Shown: positions 45,519 to 54,826, counted from the stretch's first letter. The stretch: 64,000 bases of DNA from Nodosilinea sp. PGN35 (GCF_029109325.1 NZ_JAQKQJ010000010.1:744001-808000), one strand, 5' to 3'. Notes: generated by a model from the sequence alone, not told the origin. Made by a program: numbers and translations.

Positions 45519-46496
45519 TCAGGGCTTGGCTGCGCGTCTGGGCTTGGCCTCATAGGTTTCGTAGGCAGCCACAATCCGCTGCACCAGCGGGTGGCGCACC
45601 ACATCCGCCTGGTTGAGCTGGCAAAAGGCAATTCCATCCACCCCTTTCAAAATGGTCTGGGCGATCGCCAGGCCCGAGGTTTGGTCGCTGGGCAGGTCAG
45701 TCTGGGTAATGTCGCCGGTCACCACCATGCGCGACTTGAACCCCAGCCGGGTCAGCACCATCTTCATCTGCCCAGGGGTAGTGTTCTGGGCCTCATCCAT
45801 GATCACAAAGGCGTTGTTGAGGGTGCGGCCCCGCATGTAGGCCAGCGGGGCCACTTCAATAATGCCGCGCTCCATCAGGTTGGCAATTTTTTCGGGGTCC
45901 ACCAGCTCGTGGAGGGCGTCGTAGAGGGGGCGCAGGTAGGGGTTGACCTTCTGCTGCAAGTCGCCGGGCAAAAAGCCCAGCCGTTCCCCCGCCTCCACCG
46001 CCGGGCGGGTGAGGATCAGCCGCTCGAACTCGTTGTTGAGCAGGGCCTGCACCCCCACCAGGGTGGCCAGAAAGGTCTTGCCGGTACCCGCCGGCCCCAC
46101 GCAAAAGACCATGTCGCTCTGGCGCAGCGCCTTGACATAGCGCTTCTGGCGAAAGGTTTTGGCCCGGATCACCTCGCCCCGGCGGGTGCGGGCGACCACG
46201 TCCTGGTGAATGGCCTGGAGTTCGTCGGTGCGATCGGTGTCGAGGGCGTGGCGGGCGGTCATAATGTCGGCGCTGGTCACCGGCTGCCCCTGACTCCACA
46301 GCGGTTCTAGCGCCATCACCAGCCGCTGGGCCAGGGCCGCCCCGCTGTCGGTCCCCGAAACAAACAACTCCTGGCCCCGCAGCACTAGAGATGCTCCAGT
46401 TTGGCTGGCCAGGAGTTTGATGTTTTCGTCTCGGTAGCCCGCTAGGGCCAAAGCGCCCTCGGGGGTGGGCAGTTCAATCCGCAGGGGAGAGTCCAT
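45519..46496 (-). CDS. phoH: PhoH-family ATPase
   Basis: A cytosolic RNA-associated ATPase with an N-terminal KH-like/regulatory part (about 1-110) and a PhoH P-loop domain. Motifs are Walker A CVGPAGTGKTFLA at about 135, RLILTRPAVEAGERLGFLPG, Walker B FVIMDEAQNTTPGQMKM and VVTGDITQTDLP. The 325-residue length is normal. It is the third gene of a minus-strand run rpsP-KH-phoH with gaps of 40 and 61 bases, consistent with an operon linked to ribosome and RNA metabolism. Confidence 0.93.
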   Translation of the reverse strand: MDSPLRIELPTPEGALALAGYRDENIKLLASQTGASLVLRGQELFVSGTDSGAALAQRLVMALEPLWSQGQPVTSADIMTARHALDTDRTDELQAIHQDVVARTRRGEVIRAKTFRQKRYVKALRQSDMVFCVGPAGTGKTFLATLVGVQALLNNEFERLILTRPAVEAGERLGFLPGDLQQKVNPYLRPLYDALHELVDPEKIANLMERGIIEVAPLAYMRGRTLNNAFVIMDEAQNTTPGQMKMVLTRLGFKSRMVVTGDITQTDLPSDQTSGLAIAQTILKGVDGIAFCQLNQADVVRHPLVQRIVAAYETYEAKPRRAAKP

Positions 46497-46557
46497 CTAA
46501 AACATTTGCCAGAATAGTTCAGGCCAGAAAGGGGCTGGATTTAGCCTAAACTGTGGC

Positions 46558-46905
46558 CTAAGATTTGGGGCGCAGCTGGGGCTTAGGCTTGTTTGAGACG
46601 CGCCGGGGCGGGCCGCTGGGCGATCGCGAGTCGCCCCCGGCTTCCTGTTCTGAAGCTCCGTAGACGTCTACGTAGGCCGACCACCCCGACAGAGCCGCCG
46701 TAGCCCGCACAATGGTGCGAATGGCCTGAATATTGCGGCCCCCTCGACCAAACACCTTGCCCCGCTCGTCGCCCTTGAAGGCAATCCGAATCCAGACCTT
46801 TGACTGCACCGGGTTCTCTTCGCAGTCTATGCGCAGAGAGTCGGGCGAGTCTAAGAAAGGCTCTACCAAAAACCGCACCAGTCCTGGGAAATCAGGGCTA
46901 TCCAT
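46558..46905 (-). CDS. KH-domain RNA-binding protein (KhpA/YlqC family)
   Basis: A 115-residue small KH-domain protein. The N-terminal part PGLVRFLVEPFLDSPDSLRI and GRGGRNIQAIRTIVRAT with the GXXG loop (GRGG) are typical of KhpA-type proteins that bind RNA and often pair with Jag/KhpB. The C terminus has an extra basic Gly/Ser/Pro-rich tail (about 85-115). It lies 40 bases downstream of rpsP and upstream of phoH. Confidence 0.85.
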   Translation of the reverse strand: MDSPDFPGLVRFLVEPFLDSPDSLRIDCEENPVQSKVWIRIAFKGDERGKVFGRGGRNIQAIRTIVRATAALSGWSAYVDVYGASEQEAGGDSRSPSGPPRRVSNKPKPQLRPKS

Positions 46906-46945
46906 GTCAGGGGTAGGGGGTCGGGGGCTAACGACAATGGGCGAA

Positions 46946-47224
46946 CTAGGCCTCGGCCTTAGCTTCAGTCTTGAAGCTGATCTTACGCTTCTCGATTAAG
47001 TTGGCCTTTTCAAGAATGTGGCGCACGGTCTCGGTGGGCTGGGCACCCTGCTCCAGGCGGCGGGTAATGGCCTCTACATCGAGCCGAGTTTCGTCGGTGC
47101 GGGGGTTGTAGAAACCCACTTCTTCTAGGGGGCGGCCGTCGCGGCGGGCGTCGCTGTTGATGGCGACGATGCGGTAGCTGACTTCCCGCTTTTTGCCGAA
47201 GCGCTTGAGGCGAAGCTTAATCAT
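46946..47224 (-). CDS. rpsP: 30S ribosomal protein S16
   Basis: Ribosomal small-subunit protein S16 involved in 30S assembly. The 92-residue protein begins [20 protein letters not shown] and includes [19 protein letters not shown], both diagnostic. It is the first gene of the rpsP-KH-phoH run. Confidence 0.97.
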   Translation of the reverse strand: MIKLRLKRFGKKREVSYRIVAINSDARRDGRPLEEVGFYNPRTDETRLDVEAITRRLEQGAQPTETVRHILEKANLIEKRKISFKTEAKAEA

Positions 47225-47420
47225 AGGGTTAAAGCAACATTCATTAGAGGTTGAAAGGTTTGATCGTACGGATTGTGGCGAACAGCCATAAGAAATCCAC
47301 AGGTTTCTAATCCTACCACTAGAAACCCTTAGAAATCAATGGCCCAAGCCAAAACTCTGAGTTCTGGGGCCCTGAGTTCTGGGGCGATGCCTGGCCCTGA
47401 GGCGCATCGCCCCGAGCCCT

Positions 47421-47552
47421 TTAATCTTCGTGGTCATCGAAGGGGTCAGCCAACTGCTTGGACGGGGGGCCGAAGGACATGTACACTGAGTAACCAGTTA
47501 CGGCCATCACCACGGCGGCGACGGAAATGATAAGAACTGTTGCAGGTTCCAT
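47421..47552 (-). CDS. psbN: Photosystem II protein PsbN
   Basis: A 43-codon gene. Translated from ATG 47552 it reads MEPATVLIISVAAVVMAV and ends KQLADPFDDHED, matching PsbN. One membrane helix (about 4-23) precedes a Ser/Pro/Asp-rich tail. PsbN is not a subunit of mature photosystem II but is needed for its assembly or repair of the reaction centre. It is transcribed away from psbH, the conserved divergent psbH/psbN arrangement in cyanobacteria and chloroplasts. Confidence 0.95.
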   Translation of the reverse strand: MEPATVLIISVAAVVMAVTGYSVYMSFGPPSKQLADPFDDHED

Positions 47553-47584
47553 AGGGTTTATGAGAATGGGAAACCACTCCATCC

Positions 47585-47590
47585 TATAAT
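47585..47590 (+). promoter_or_regulatory. Probable -10 box of psbH
   Basis: TATAAT at 47585-47590 is a perfect -10 consensus, 37 bases before the psbH ATG, in the 74-base gap between divergent psbN and psbH. A matching -35 was not recognised at the usual distance. Confidence 0.5.
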
Positions 47591-47626
47591 ATTACGAACT
47601 ATAAAGTGTTGATTGTGGAAGGATCC

Positions 47627-47830
47627 ATGGCACAACGGACTAGGTTAGGAGACGTTTTAAAGCCCCTCAACTCTGAGTACGGTAAGGTCGCTCCCGGCTG
47701 GGGCACCACCCCTCTGATGGCGGTTTTCATTGGTCTGTTCTTCGTGTTTCTGCTGATTATCTTGCAGCTCTATAATTCTTCCATCGTGCTGGAAAGCTTT
47801 GATGTGGACTGGCGCAGTGTAGGTCTCTAG
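47627..47830 (+). CDS. psbH: Photosystem II reaction centre protein PsbH
   Basis: Small thylakoid membrane subunit of photosystem II near CP47, important for electron transfer at the acceptor side and stability. The 67-residue protein starts [20 protein letters not shown], then has one membrane helix (about 29-49, [20 protein letters not shown]). The upstream GGAAGGA at 47617 is a good ribosome binding site, so ATG 47627 is preferred over the further upstream start. It is followed by tatA. Confidence 0.97.
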   Translation: MAQRTRLGDVLKPLNSEYGKVAPGWGTTPLMAVFIGLFFVFLLIILQLYNSSIVLESFDVDWRSVGL

Positions 47831-48048
47831 GGATGTTTGGTGGTCTGGCCCTAGCGGTCGGGTTCTAAACTTTGCCAACGCACTTTGGACGTGAAATCCA
47901 AAATTTACTAATCTGAGGCTGGCGTAGACCCTTGACTACCCAGCCTCTTTTGCCGTTTGATGCACCCATGGCTACGCATAGTTGATGCACCCCAGTGGGT
48001 AGTTTGCACAGTGTTGTTATTCGGGCGTCGTTACTCGGGAGTTGGCCT

Positions 48049-48405
48049 ATGAACGTATTTGGTGTGGGTTTGCCAGAGATGGCGCTGATTATGGTGCTGG
48101 CGCTGCTGGTGTTTGGCCCCAAAAAGCTGCCCGAAATTGGCCGCAGCATGGGAAAAGCCATCAAAGGCTTTCAGGAGGCCTCTCGGGAGTTTGAGGAAGA
48201 GTTTAAGAAGGAAGCCCAGCAGATTGAAAAGGCAGTGACTGAGCCCATGAAGGCCACCCTGGAGCCTGATGCCCCCAAGGTGCTGACGCCGCCCGAGCCG
48301 GTGGCTGGGGCCGGGGAGGTCGCTGCTCCGCTAGAGTTGGATCATGCCGACGACAGCAGCCCCGAGGCTGCTTCAGAGCCCGCTGAAACCGATTCCCCCG
48401 CCTAG
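48049..48405 (+). CDS. tatA: Sec-independent protein translocase TatA/E
   Basis: Pore-forming subunit of the twin-arginine translocase that moves folded proteins across cytoplasmic and thylakoid membranes. The 118-residue protein starts MNVFGVGLPEMALIMVLALL (single N-terminal helix), then FGPKKLPEIGRSMGKAIKGF, the hinge and amphipathic helix that define TatA, followed by an acidic Pro/Glu-rich tail. The frame is open 18 codons upstream, but ATG 48049 is the family start. It lies between psbH and pth in a plus-strand run. Confidence 0.93.
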   Translation: MNVFGVGLPEMALIMVLALLVFGPKKLPEIGRSMGKAIKGFQEASREFEEEFKKEAQQIEKAVTEPMKATLEPDAPKVLTPPEPVAGAGEVAAPLELDHADDSSPEAASEPAETDSPA

Positions 48406-48425
48406 GCCCGATGGCCTGTTGATCT

Positions 48426-49043
48426 ATGGCTGATGTCATACCTCCCGCTCCGCCCTGCTTGATTGTGGGGTTGGGCAATCCGGGAGATAAGTACGCGGGC
48501 ACCCGCCACAACATTGGATTTGAGGTAGTCGATCGCCTCTCTAAGACCTGGGCTGTGCCCCTCAAGGAGGAACGGCGATTTCAGGGGGAGTACGGGGCGG
48601 GGTGGGGGCCGACACGTCAAAAGGTGTACCTGCTCAAACCGCTGACCTACATGAACCGCTCGGGTCAGTCGATGCGGGCGGTGCTGGACTGGCTCAAGCT
48701 GGAGCCGGCCCAGGTGCTGGTGGTCTACGACGACATGGATCTGCCGGTGGGGCGGCTGCGGCTGCGGCTGGCAGGGTCGGCGGGGGGGCACAACGGCATG
48801 AAGTCGGCGATCGCCCACTTGGGTACCCAAGCGTTTCCCCGCCTGCGCATTGGTATTGGAGCCAGCGATCGCGGGGACGATGGGGCGGTTATTTCCCACG
48901 TGCTGGGCAATTTTTCCAGGGCCGAGCGCAGCACCATGGATGCCGTGGTCGATACCAGCCTGCGCGCCCTGGAGAAGGCTCTGCAAGACGGGGTTGAGAA
49001 GGCCATGAGCCTCTACAACGCCGTAGATCTTGCTGACAATTAG
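48426..49043 (+). CDS. pth: Peptidyl-tRNA hydrolase
   Basis: Essential enzyme that recycles peptidyl-tRNA released by stalled ribosomes. The 205-residue Pth shows the start LIVGLGNPGDKYAGTRHN (catalytic His in TRHNIGF), KPLTYMNRSGQS, and LVVYDDMDLPVGRLRLR with the catalytic Asp, plus GSAGGHNGMKSAI. It begins 20 bases after the tatA stop, so it is probably co-transcribed with tatA. Confidence 0.96.
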   Translation: MADVIPPAPPCLIVGLGNPGDKYAGTRHNIGFEVVDRLSKTWAVPLKEERRFQGEYGAGWGPTRQKVYLLKPLTYMNRSGQSMRAVLDWLKLEPAQVLVVYDDMDLPVGRLRLRLAGSAGGHNGMKSAIAHLGTQAFPRLRIGIGASDRGDDGAVISHVLGNFSRAERSTMDAVVDTSLRALEKALQDGVEKAMSLYNAVDLADN

Positions 49044-49065
49044 GGCTGACAACTAGGGCTGACGG

Positions 49066-49893
49066 CTAGGGGCTGAGTTCGTTTGTGGAGTCCTGGGGAG
49101 AGGCGGCGTATCGGGCCAGCCAGTCCTCGTAGGTGCGCCGCCGGGCCGGGTCGCTGAGAAACAGCTCCAGGCGAACCTGGTTGCACTGGTTGAGCAAAAT
49201 TTTGTCCAACCGCGAAATTTTTTGGACGGCGGTTTGGGGATCTTCAAACTCGTAGAGGGTTCCCTTGAGCCCGTTGTCCCCGTCGAGGAGGATGGCCACT
49301 CTGACTTTTTCGCAGGCGTGGTTTGGCTGTTGGACAACGGCATTGAGAAAGTCTATGGCGTCTCGGATGGACTCAAAGCTGCCGCTGGCGCTGGCCGATT
49401 GGCCGCGATCGCCGGGCTCAAGAACAGCCCCAAAATCAGGGTCAATGCCGGTGCCCTCGATCTGGGTCTCTGCGAGCGGAATTTCGATTGGTTCGGCGGG
49501 GGAGGCACCGTCGCCGATCTTTTCGACCACAAGTTTCTCGCGGCGAACGGGAATCTGCACCATTTCGGTTTCGACAACCCGGCGCACGCTGACTTCACCC
49601 ACCTTGACGCGCTGGCGATTGACGACCAATCGCTCCTCAACTAGCTGAATGCCTTGACTGGCTTGGGGAGCACATTGCTGCCGGTCGAGATCGACGCGAA
49701 TGGTGCGGTTTTCGCCGTCGATGTCTCTAATGGCGGTTTGGTGGATAGTGACCTGGTTGTTCCCGCCGTCGCTCGCTGAGAGCTGCACGATCAGGGCAAA
49801 ATCGTCGGCCGCCGCCTGGATACTGACAACATTGCCGATCAGATGGCCTGAGCGATCGAAAACAGCACTGTTGATCAGGTGTTGTTGAGACAT
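49066..49893 (-). CDS. DUF2382-containing protein, paralogue 1
   Basis: A 275-residue protein. The N-terminal part (about 1-75, HLINSAVFDRSGHLIGNVVS) looks like a PRC-barrel-type domain. Then comes a DUF2382-like section (about 80-125, GIQLVEERLVVNRQRVKVGEVSVRRVVETEMVQ region), a family enriched in stress proteins of bacteria. The C-terminal 100 residues are unassigned. ATG 49893 (MSQQHLINSAV) is preferred to an open upstream extension. It is next to another DUF2382 protein on the same strand, and both are convergent with pth. Confidence 0.65.
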   Translation of the reverse strand: MSQQHLINSAVFDRSGHLIGNVVSIQAAADDFALIVQLSASDGGNNQVTIHQTAIRDIDGENRTIRVDLDRQQCAPQASQGIQLVEERLVVNRQRVKVGEVSVRRVVETEMVQIPVRREKLVVEKIGDGASPAEPIEIPLAETQIEGTGIDPDFGAVLEPGDRGQSASASGSFESIRDAIDFLNAVVQQPNHACEKVRVAILLDGDNGLKGTLYEFEDPQTAVQKISRLDKILLNQCNQVRLELFLSDPARRRTYEDWLARYAASPQDSTNELSP

Positions 49894-50044
49894 GGGGTGC
49901 ACAGATAGAACAAGGGCTAAGGGTATTTCAGCGGGGTTGGAGCAGCGCTGACATCGATAGCGAGAGGACGCAGCCGCAGCCACGCCCCCTCGACCGCGAT
50001 CGGTTAGCCCAGGGGCAACCGGTCGCGAGCTCTCGGCGGAGCAT

Positions 50045-51007
50045 TTACCGATTGAGTTTGGGGTCGCCGTCGGTGTTGACGTCTAGCTCTTCACGGCGCA
50101 CCTTTTCGCGCGATCGCATCAGTTCGCGATCGGTTTCCTTGCGAACGTCCACCTCTTCGCGGACAAAGGCCTGTTTCTCGACATTGACCTGGTCTTCGTA
50201 GACCTCCATGCGGGCCACTTCCTGGTTCTCAAAGGCGTGGTCGGTTCCCACGGCGGGCTGGTTGGTCACGTCGTGACGCTCGATGACGACGCGCTCCCGC
50301 TCGATGGGCTCAGAGATTTCAGCGGTTTCGGTTTCAACCCGCTTGCCCACGGCCACTTCGCCCACTTTGGCGCGGTTGCGGTGAGCCACCAGGCGCTCTT
50401 CGTACAGCCGCAGGGGCCCCTGGTTGTCCTCGTCACTCAGACCGTAGAGACCGGGTTCGCGATCGTAGGGGTTGGTCACTCCCTGGGCGGCATTTCGACC
50501 GACCCGGTTGGGAGCAGCCCCCGAGCGCTGCCGCTCTTGTCCCAGGGGATTCATCCGGTCAGAATCGAGGGGATTCATACTGGTGGCATCGTTAGGTTCG
50601 GCGTAGGTGTTGCCTAAAAACTGGCGATTGGAACGCCCCTGACCGAGGGTTCTGTACTGTCCTCTGACCTGCTCTTCGTAGCGATCATCGACGACAGTGT
50701 CATCTTTGTACTCAGGCAAATTTTCGACCTGGTTTTTAGAGAGACCATTTACATAAATGCGACTCTGATTGTAGTCAAACCGGGCTACGCCGATCGGTAG
50801 CAACACATTCTTACCAAAGATCCACGGGCCAGTATCTACAACTACGTAGCGAAAACGACCAGAATCATCCACTAGCAGGTCTTTAACCGTACCAACGCGA
50901 TCTTCGCCCTGGGCATAAACAGAGTAGGAATCAATATCTCCCATCTGCCCGTCGGCCAGGGTGTCACGATAGTTAGGGTAGTAATCTTTGAGGTGGTACA
51001 AAGGCAT
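50045..51007 (-). CDS. PRC-barrel / DUF2382 stress-type protein, paralogue 2
   Basis: A 320-residue protein. Residues about 10-90 form a PRC-barrel (VGTVKDLLVDDSGRFRYVVV, then GKNVLLPIGVARFDY). The C-terminal DUF2382 region (about 205-310) repeats LYEERLVAHRNRAKVGEVAV, ERERVVIERHDVT and QVNVEKQAFVREEVDVRKET with alternating charges. The middle part is low-complexity Asn/Arg-rich. PRC-barrel/DUF2382 proteins are often desiccation- or heat-induced in cyanobacteria; a role in stress protection is inferred. ATG 51007 has AAGGAGG upstream. It may be in one transcript with the 49066 gene (151-base gap). Confidence 0.82.
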   Translation of the reverse strand: MPLYHLKDYYPNYRDTLADGQMGDIDSYSVYAQGEDRVGTVKDLLVDDSGRFRYVVVDTGPWIFGKNVLLPIGVARFDYNQSRIYVNGLSKNQVENLPEYKDDTVVDDRYEEQVRGQYRTLGQGRSNRQFLGNTYAEPNDATSMNPLDSDRMNPLGQERQRSGAAPNRVGRNAAQGVTNPYDREPGLYGLSDEDNQGPLRLYEERLVAHRNRAKVGEVAVGKRVETETAEISEPIERERVVIERHDVTNQPAVGTDHAFENQEVARMEVYEDQVNVEKQAFVREEVDVRKETDRELMRSREKVRREELDVNTDGDPKLNR

Positions 51008-51363
51008 ATTTGAGCCTCCTTTATTTCGTCTTGGCCTCATAGTAAAACCCGCCTTCCCCAGGCTTATCGGTCAATAGAAAGACGGTTACGCGTTCAATAG
51101 GCATAGCTTTTTGTAGTGGAGTTGCCCAGGAGGCGATACTGCACCTTCAGGATTGCCAGTTTGGTAGCCGTTTAAGTTAGTTCGTGCAGCAGAACGGCTG
51201 TCGATCGGCCCAGCAGCATTTTCGGGGTGCTGCCCTGGGCGATCGCGGCTTTCTCTAACGACCACCACCGTAGCGGCAGCCCCACAGCGCAGAGGCCAGG
51301 GCTTGCCATAGCCCTGGCCTCTGCGCTATCGATACGCCAGCTATTTAAAATTTAAAGAAGAAG
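51008..51363. other. Intergenic region with strong hairpin
   Basis: Between the M3 peptidase and the DUF2382 protein (both minus strand) no gene is seen. Positions 51286-51327 form a perfect 18-bp stem, AGCGCAGAGGCCAGGGCT with AGCCCTGGCCTCTGCGCT, around TGCCAT. It lies just downstream of the peptidase stop on the minus strand and lacks a T run, so it is a likely transcript-end structure. The rest contains the promoter zone of the DUF2382 gene. Confidence 0.6.
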
Positions 51364-53448
51364 CTAGGCGGCCACCAGCCCGCGGTGGCGCAGCAGCGCC
51401 TGGGTGCTGGGTTCGCGCCCCCGGAAGGCCTTGAACACCTCCATCGGGTGGCGGCTGCCCCCCAGGGCGAGTACAGTGTCGCGGAAGCGGCGACCGGTGG
51501 CGGCGATCGCCCCCTCGTCGTTCAGCCCGGCCTCCTCAAAGGCGGCAAAGGCATCGGCGCTCAGCACCTCGGCCCAGAAGTAGCTGTAGTAGCCCGCCGC
51601 ATAGCCCCCGGCAAAGATGTGGGTAAAGGCGCAGAGAAAGGCATCCTCCGGCAGGGGCTTGAGAATGGAGGACTGCTCGGCGATGCGCTGGCTGACGTCC
51701 CGCACCGTTTCGCCGCTGCCGGGGTGGTAGCGGTGGTGCAGCTCAATGTCGGTCCAGCCAAAGCGCACCTGACGCAGAATGGCGCTGCCGGTCATAAAGG
51801 TGCGGGCGGCGACAATCTTTTGGTACAGGTCCTCGGGCAGGGGCGCGCCGGTATCCACGTGGCGGGCGAGGGTGAGCAGGGTGTCGCGGTGGTAGCACCA
51901 GTTCTCCATAAACTGGCTGGGCAGCTCCACGGCGTCCCACTCCACGTTGTTGATACCCGCCGCTCCGGTGTAGTCCACCTTGGTGAGCATATGCTGGAGG
52001 CCGTGGCCAAACTCGTGGAATAGCGTCTCCACATCGCGGAAGGTCATCAGGCTGGGTTTGCCGTCCACGGGCGGGGCCTGGTTGCACACCAGGTAGGCCA
52101 CGGGCAGCCGCACCTGATTGTCGAGCTTGCCCCGGTTGATACAGTCATCCATCCAGGCCCCGCCGCGCTTTTCGGCGGGGCGGCTGTAGGGGTCGAGGTA
52201 GAAGTGGGCGATGGGGTCGCCGCCGCCGTTTAGCACCTGAAAGTAGCGCACATCGGGGTGCCACACCGGGGCCTCGCCGTCGGCGGGGGCAATGGTGACA
52301 TCAAAGATGCGGTGGGCCAGGGCAAACAGGCCGTCGAGCACCTGGGGCAGCGGGAAGTAGGGGCGCAGTTCTTCGTCGTTGAGGCCGTACTTCTCTTCGC
52401 GGATGCGCTCGGCCCAAAAGGCGGTGTCCCAGTGGGTGAGGCTGTCGGCCTCGGCGGCCCCCTTCGATTGGGCAAAGGCTTTCAGCTCCTCCAGCTCCTT
52501 GACGGCGGTGTCGTAGCTGGTGACACGCAGCTCGTCCATCAGCTTCTCGATCGCCTCCACCGAAGGGGCCATCTTGCGGGCCAGGCTGAGCTCAGCGTAG
52601 GTGGCATAGCCCAGCAGGTTGGCCATTTCGTGGCGCAGCTCGAGAATTTTCTCAATGTTGGGGCTGTTGTCGAGATCGCCCTCAGAAGCGCGGGTGACGA
52701 AGGCGCGGTAGAGCTGCTCGCGCAGGTCGCGGCGGCGGCTGTGCTGCATAAACGGCCCAAAGCTGGGGTAATCCAGCGTAATTCGCCAGGGGCCAGCGGC
52801 GGCGGTGGCGCTGTTGTCGCCGGCGTCGCGGGCGGCCTGGGCAGCCTGGGCCAGCAGGCTGGGGGGCAGACCGTCGATGTCGCCCGGCGTTGTGAGGGTG
52901 AGGCTAAAGGCCTTGGTGGCGTCGAGCACGTTGTTGGAAAACTTGTTGGTCAGTTCGGCCAGGCCCTGCTGAATCTCGTTGAAGCGGTCTTTTTCAGCCC
53001 CCTCTAGGCCCACCCCCGACAGCTCGGCCTCGCGAATTGAGGACTCGACGATGCGCTGCTGGGCCGGGTCAAACTCGCTCCACTGGGCGCTGGCGCGCAG
53101 CTGCTTAAAAGCTTCGTAGAGGGGCTTGCTCTGGCCCAGACGGGTGGCAAACTGCACCAGACGCGGCTGCACCTCCTCGTAGGCGGCACGCAGTTCGGGG
53201 CTGTTTTTTACCCCCATCAGGTGGCCGACAATGCCCCAGCTCCAGCCCAGGCGCTCTTCGATGCGGGTAAGGGGCTCCACCAGGCCGTCCCAGGTGGGGG
53301 TGACCTGAGCTTCCAGGGTTTCTAGGGCGGTGGTGAGGTCGTCAAGCAGGGCGGTGATGCCCGGCACAATGTGGGCGGTGTCAATGCTGTCAAAGGGGGG
53401 TAAACCGGCACCAATCAGGAGAGGGTTGGGCAAGACGGTAGCTGTCAT
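51364..53448 (-). CDS. prlC: Oligopeptidase A-like M3 metallopeptidase
   Basis: Cytosolic zinc endopeptidase that degrades short peptides, including cleaved signal peptides in other bacteria. The 694-residue protein has the HEXXH zinc motif in ETLFHEFGHGLQHML near residue 478, with the downstream Glu region NNVEWDAVELPSQFMENW, typical of M3A. The C-terminal helical part ends FKAFRGREPSTQALLRHRGL as in PrlC/oligopeptidase A. Start ATG 53448 (MTATVLPNPLL). It appears to be a single-gene unit. Confidence 0.93.
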   Translation of the reverse strand: MTATVLPNPLLIGAGLPPFDSIDTAHIVPGITALLDDLTTALETLEAQVTPTWDGLVEPLTRIEERLGWSWGIVGHLMGVKNSPELRAAYEEVQPRLVQFATRLGQSKPLYEAFKQLRASAQWSEFDPAQQRIVESSIREAELSGVGLEGAEKDRFNEIQQGLAELTNKFSNNVLDATKAFSLTLTTPGDIDGLPPSLLAQAAQAARDAGDNSATAAAGPWRITLDYPSFGPFMQHSRRRDLREQLYRAFVTRASEGDLDNSPNIEKILELRHEMANLLGYATYAELSLARKMAPSVEAIEKLMDELRVTSYDTAVKELEELKAFAQSKGAAEADSLTHWDTAFWAERIREEKYGLNDEELRPYFPLPQVLDGLFALAHRIFDVTIAPADGEAPVWHPDVRYFQVLNGGGDPIAHFYLDPYSRPAEKRGGAWMDDCINRGKLDNQVRLPVAYLVCNQAPPVDGKPSLMTFRDVETLFHEFGHGLQHMLTKVDYTGAAGINNVEWDAVELPSQFMENWCYHRDTLLTLARHVDTGAPLPEDLYQKIVAARTFMTGSAILRQVRFGWTDIELHHRYHPGSGETVRDVSQRIAEQSSILKPLPEDAFLCAFTHIFAGGYAAGYYSYFWAEVLSADAFAAFEEAGLNDEGAIAATGRRFRDTVLALGGSRHPMEVFKAFRGREPSTQALLRHRGLVAA

Positions 53449-53764
53449 AGTCGCAGAATTAATTGAGGTAGGAGGGACAAAAACGATAGAACCGACCGGC
53501 CCGGGGCGATTTTCCGCCGAAAAGGCTTTCTCTAAAAAAGCTGCTTTGCGAACGCCAGCGCCCCAAAGGCCCTAGGGCCGCCGCTTAAGCGGCAAATAGA
53601 TTAGTAGGTAGTGGATTTAGTCGAAGTCATTATGAGTTTGCTTTATAGTGTATCGCAATTTGCTATGTGCCGCACTCTTTGAGGGGCAGGCTGTCAATTA
53701 CCATAGCCTTTATTTGAGAACTGATCCGTTTTCTGTGGAGGCCTGGGCCCTGTCTGAGGTGTAG
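53449..53764. other. Divergent promoter region
   Basis: These 316 bases separate the peptidase (minus) and the K+ channel (plus). A 14-bp palindrome GCCGCTTAAGCGGC lies at about 53578-53591. An AT-rich stretch at 53635-53665 (TATGAGTTTGCTTTATAGTG) is a likely promoter area. No gene is seen. Confidence 0.4.
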
Positions 53765-54826
53765 ATGCTAAACAGCTCGTTTCGGCGGATTGTTACAGGG
53801 ATTACTTTTTTCTCACTGACGGTGGTGACGGCGGTAATGGGCTACATGGTGGCGGGCTGGAATTTCCTCGACGCCATCTATATGGTGGTGATTACAATTT
53901 TTGGGGTGGGCTACGGCGAAGTGCAGCCGCTCAGGTCGCCGCCCCTCAAGGTGTTTACGATTTTTGTCATTATTGCTGGGGCGCTTTCGGTGGCCTACAC
54001 CGTCTCGGGCTTTGTACAGATGATTACCGAAGGGGAAATACATCGAGCCCTCAATACAAAACGTATGACCCAAGAAATTGACAGCCTGGAAGACCACGTG
54101 ATTATCTGTGGCTTTGGCCGCATTGGCCAGCTGGTGGCCCGCAAGCTAAAGCGCGATCGCCAGCCGTTTATCATTGTCGATAGCGACCCGGAGCGGGTGG
54201 CCCTGGCCCAGGAACAGGGCTATCTGATGCACCAGGGCAACGCCACCGATGAAGCCGCCCTAGAGGCGGCGGGCATTCACCGGGCCAAGTCGCTGGCGAC
54301 GGTGCTGCCCAACGACGCCGCCAATGTGTTCATCACCCTCACCGCGCGGGAGATGAACCCCAATTTAATGATTTTGGCTCGGGGCGAGATGCCCTCCACC
54401 GAGAAAAAGCTGCGGCTGGCCGGGGCCGACCACGTAGTGCTGCCCGCCAGCATCAGCGCCCTGCGCATGGCCCACCTGATCAGCCACCCCTCAGCGGTGG
54501 ATTTTTTATCGCAGACCGACGGCCAGCACGGGCTGAACGAGTTTCTCGCCGAGCTGGATATTCAGCTGAACGAGTTGGCGATTGACGCCGCCTCCCCGCT
54601 GATTGGCGGCACCATTGGCGACATTGAGGTCAAGGGCCAGGGCACATTTATTACCGTGGCCCTGCGCCGCGCCGACGGCGAGGTGATTATTCACCCTGGT
54701 CGGGCGACCTATCTGGCCCAGGGCGACTCGATTATCTTGATGGGTCACCAGGGGGATATGCCCAGTTTTGCCCAGCAGAACGCGATGAAGAAGGCGATGC
54801 GGTATCGGGGGGCGAGGCTGAGGTAG
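53765..54826 (+). CDS. Two-TM potassium channel with RCK (TrkA-N/TrkA-C) domain
   Basis: A 353-residue channel subunit. The first helix is at about 10-32, then the pore loop with selectivity filter TIFGVGYGE (about 45-53), and the second helix is at about 64-85. A cytosolic RCK Rossmann domain (about 108-235) follows with HVIICGFGRIGQLVARKL (GxGxxG) and IIVDSDPERV, then a TrkA-C-like ligand domain. It resembles MthK-type Ca2+/nucleotide-gated channels. The filter sequence is close to TVGYG and ends in Glu, so K+ selectivity is expected. Regulation by nucleotide or Ca2+ is inferred from family. Confidence 0.92.
   Translation: MLNSSFRRIVTGITFFSLTVVTAVMGYMVAGWNFLDAIYMVVITIFGVGYGEVQPLRSPPLKVFTIFVIIAGALSVAYTVSGFVQMITEGEIHRALNTKRMTQEIDSLEDHVIICGFGRIGQLVARKLKRDRQPFIIVDSDPERVALAQEQGYLMHQGNATDEAALEAAGIHRAKSLATVLPNDAANVFITLTAREMNPNLMILARGEMPSTEKKLRLAGADHVVLPASISALRMAHLISHPSAVDFLSQTDGQHGLNEFLAELDIQLNELAIDAASPLIGGTIGDIEVKGQGTFITVALRRADGEVIIHPGRATYLAQGDSIILMGHQGDMPSFAQQNAMKKAMRYRGARLR

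Noticed and set aside
43489..45555. 688-codon plus-strand open frame
   Set aside because: It is antisense to the GH63-like gene, whose protein is clearly recognisable. Its composition (very rich in Val, Gly, Gln and His) is the usual shadow of GC-rich codon bias.
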